In this document: piece after piece, positions 6,642 through 7,279 of the stretch
How positions within the stretch are numbered: the first letter of the stretch is position 1
How the letters are laid out: every line of letters begins with the position of its first letter
Source: an uncultured Porphyromonadaceae bacterium
Lineage (GTDB): Bacteria; Bacteroidota; Bacteroidia; Bacteroidales; Muribaculaceae
Reading direction: 5' to 3'
DNA: 7,279 bases
Assembly (NCBI GenBank): GCA_905193395.1
Contig: CAJJOO010000069.1
Span: 1 to 7,279 of the forward strand
Notes under the pieces: generated by a model
What the model was told of the DNA's origin: nothing
Databases searched by the model: none
Seen by the model: only the letters and a program-made list of their open reading frames with translations
Position numbers and translations under genes: made by a program

Positions 6642-7279
6642 TCAGGCTTTGACGAGTTCGAACGAACGCGCGATGAATTCGCTGAGGTCGCGTCCGCGGA
6701 GCAGGCCGGCCTGGAGGAGGGCGATGTCTATCAACTGGCGGACCTGAGGCATCGTGGCGGCATATCTGCCGATGATTTCCTCTTGCTCGGAGCGTGCTTT
6801 CGCAACGGCGTCGCGGAGTTCGTCTTTCTGCTTCTGAACTTCGGCCTCGGGAGCCTTTTCGGTGTTTTTGGACAGTTCCTCGAGGCGGGCGTTGTCGGCG
6901 TTAACCTTCTCCTCGAGCGGCTTGATGCTGTCGGCAAGTGCGTCGGTGGCCTTGTCGCGGAGGCTTTCCACAACAGCGGCCGAAGTGTTGACCACAAGGG
7001 TGTAACTGTCGGGCAGTTCGCCATAGAAATTCATGCCGGGCTGCATGGCGGCCATGTCTTTCATACGGCGCATGTACTCGTTCTGAGTGACGACGACAGG
7101 CGCGTCGGCAGGGTCGAGGGCCTCGAACGAGACGGTGAACGTGGCTTTCTCGACTTTCGGGGTGGATGTGGAGAAGAGCGTGGTGAGGATGTTGCGCTGT
7201 GTGGACGAAAGCGAGACCGTGCGGTTGTTTTCCTTCGGAATCAGTTTGTCAATGACATCGGCGTCGACGCGCACCAGGC
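6642..7279 (-). CDS. htpG: HtpG (Hsp90) chaperone, C-terminal part
   Basis: This is the C-terminal third of bacterial Hsp90, an ATP-dependent homodimeric cytosolic chaperone. The frame is open at the right edge, and about 212 codons are visible before the TGA at 6644-6642. Recognisable Bacteroidetes HtpG segments include RVDADVIDKLI, then FTVSFEALDPADAPVVVTQ, NEYMRRMKDMA, and FYGELPDSYTLVVN. A highly charged helical stretch rich in Lys and Glu follows (about 6774-6956), and the protein ends in a helical segment QLIDIALLQAGLLRGRDLSEFIARS that belongs to the dimerisation domain. It ends FELVKA and lacks the MEEVD tail of eukaryotic Hsp90, as expected for a bacterial protein. The ATPase domain lies outside the window. 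The gene is closed by a strong terminator at 6565-6601, so the lipoprotein gene downstream is probably a separate unit. The internal GTG at 7274 is not the true start; the frame continues upstream. Confidence 0.95.
   Translation of the reverse strand, partial: LVRVDADVIDKLIPKENNRTVSLSSTQRNILTTLFSTSTPKVEKATFTVSFEALDPADAPVVVTQNEYMRRMKDMAAMQPGMNFYGELPDSYTLVVNTSAAVVESLRDKATDALADSIKPLEEKVNADNARLEELSKNTEKAPEAEVQKQKDELRDAVAKARSEQEEIIGRYAATMPQVRQLIDIALLQAGLLRGRDLSEFIARSFELVKA

Noticed and set aside
7272..7274. GTG as the start of the HtpG coding region
   Set aside because: It is only the first possible start inside the window. The homologous HtpG sequence and open frame continue through the right edge.

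Overview
The window reads as ordinary chromosomal backbone of a member of the Bacteroidetes, most likely order Bacteroidales. This rests on the GroES, GroEL, HtpG and alpha-2-macroglobulin sequences, the lack of Shine-Dalgarno sequences before the starts, a perfect TAnnTTTG-type -7 promoter box, and a lipoprotein whose acidic residues after the lipid cysteine resemble Bacteroidetes surface-export signals. Base composition looks balanced to slightly GC-rich, which would suit the Muribaculaceae or a relative, but that placement is a guess. I see no mobile element, tRNA, rRNA or CRISPR array.

All five genes lie on the minus strand, so transcription runs from high to low coordinates. First comes the C-terminal third of htpG (Hsp90), entering from the right edge and closed by a strong intrinsic terminator. 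Next is a small lipoprotein with two PepSY-like repeats, closed by a second terminator. Then comes a very large (1818 aa) exported alpha-2-macroglobulin-family protein filling about 75% of the window. Last are groES and the first 25 codons of groEL, which leaves through the left edge. Intergenic gaps are 131, 109, 125 and 37 bases, and no stretch over 300 bases lacks a gene.

The cytosolic chaperones (HtpG and GroES/GroEL) flank two envelope proteins whose families are both linked to protease inhibition. The terminators and promoters suggest four transcription units rather than one operon, with only groES-groEL clearly cotranscribed.

The most interesting signals are regulatory. The groES upstream region has a near-consensus sigma-54 (-24/-12) element, overlapping one perfect palindrome and preceded by another. 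The U-tract of the terminator after the lipoprotein gene is also the -7 box of the alpha-2-macroglobulin promoter. The alpha-2-macroglobulin has lost the CxEQ thioester motif while keeping its cysteine. I found no clearly undescribed multi-gene system. The nearest candidate is the lipoprotein/alpha-2-macroglobulin pair as an envelope anti-protease module, which is speculative.
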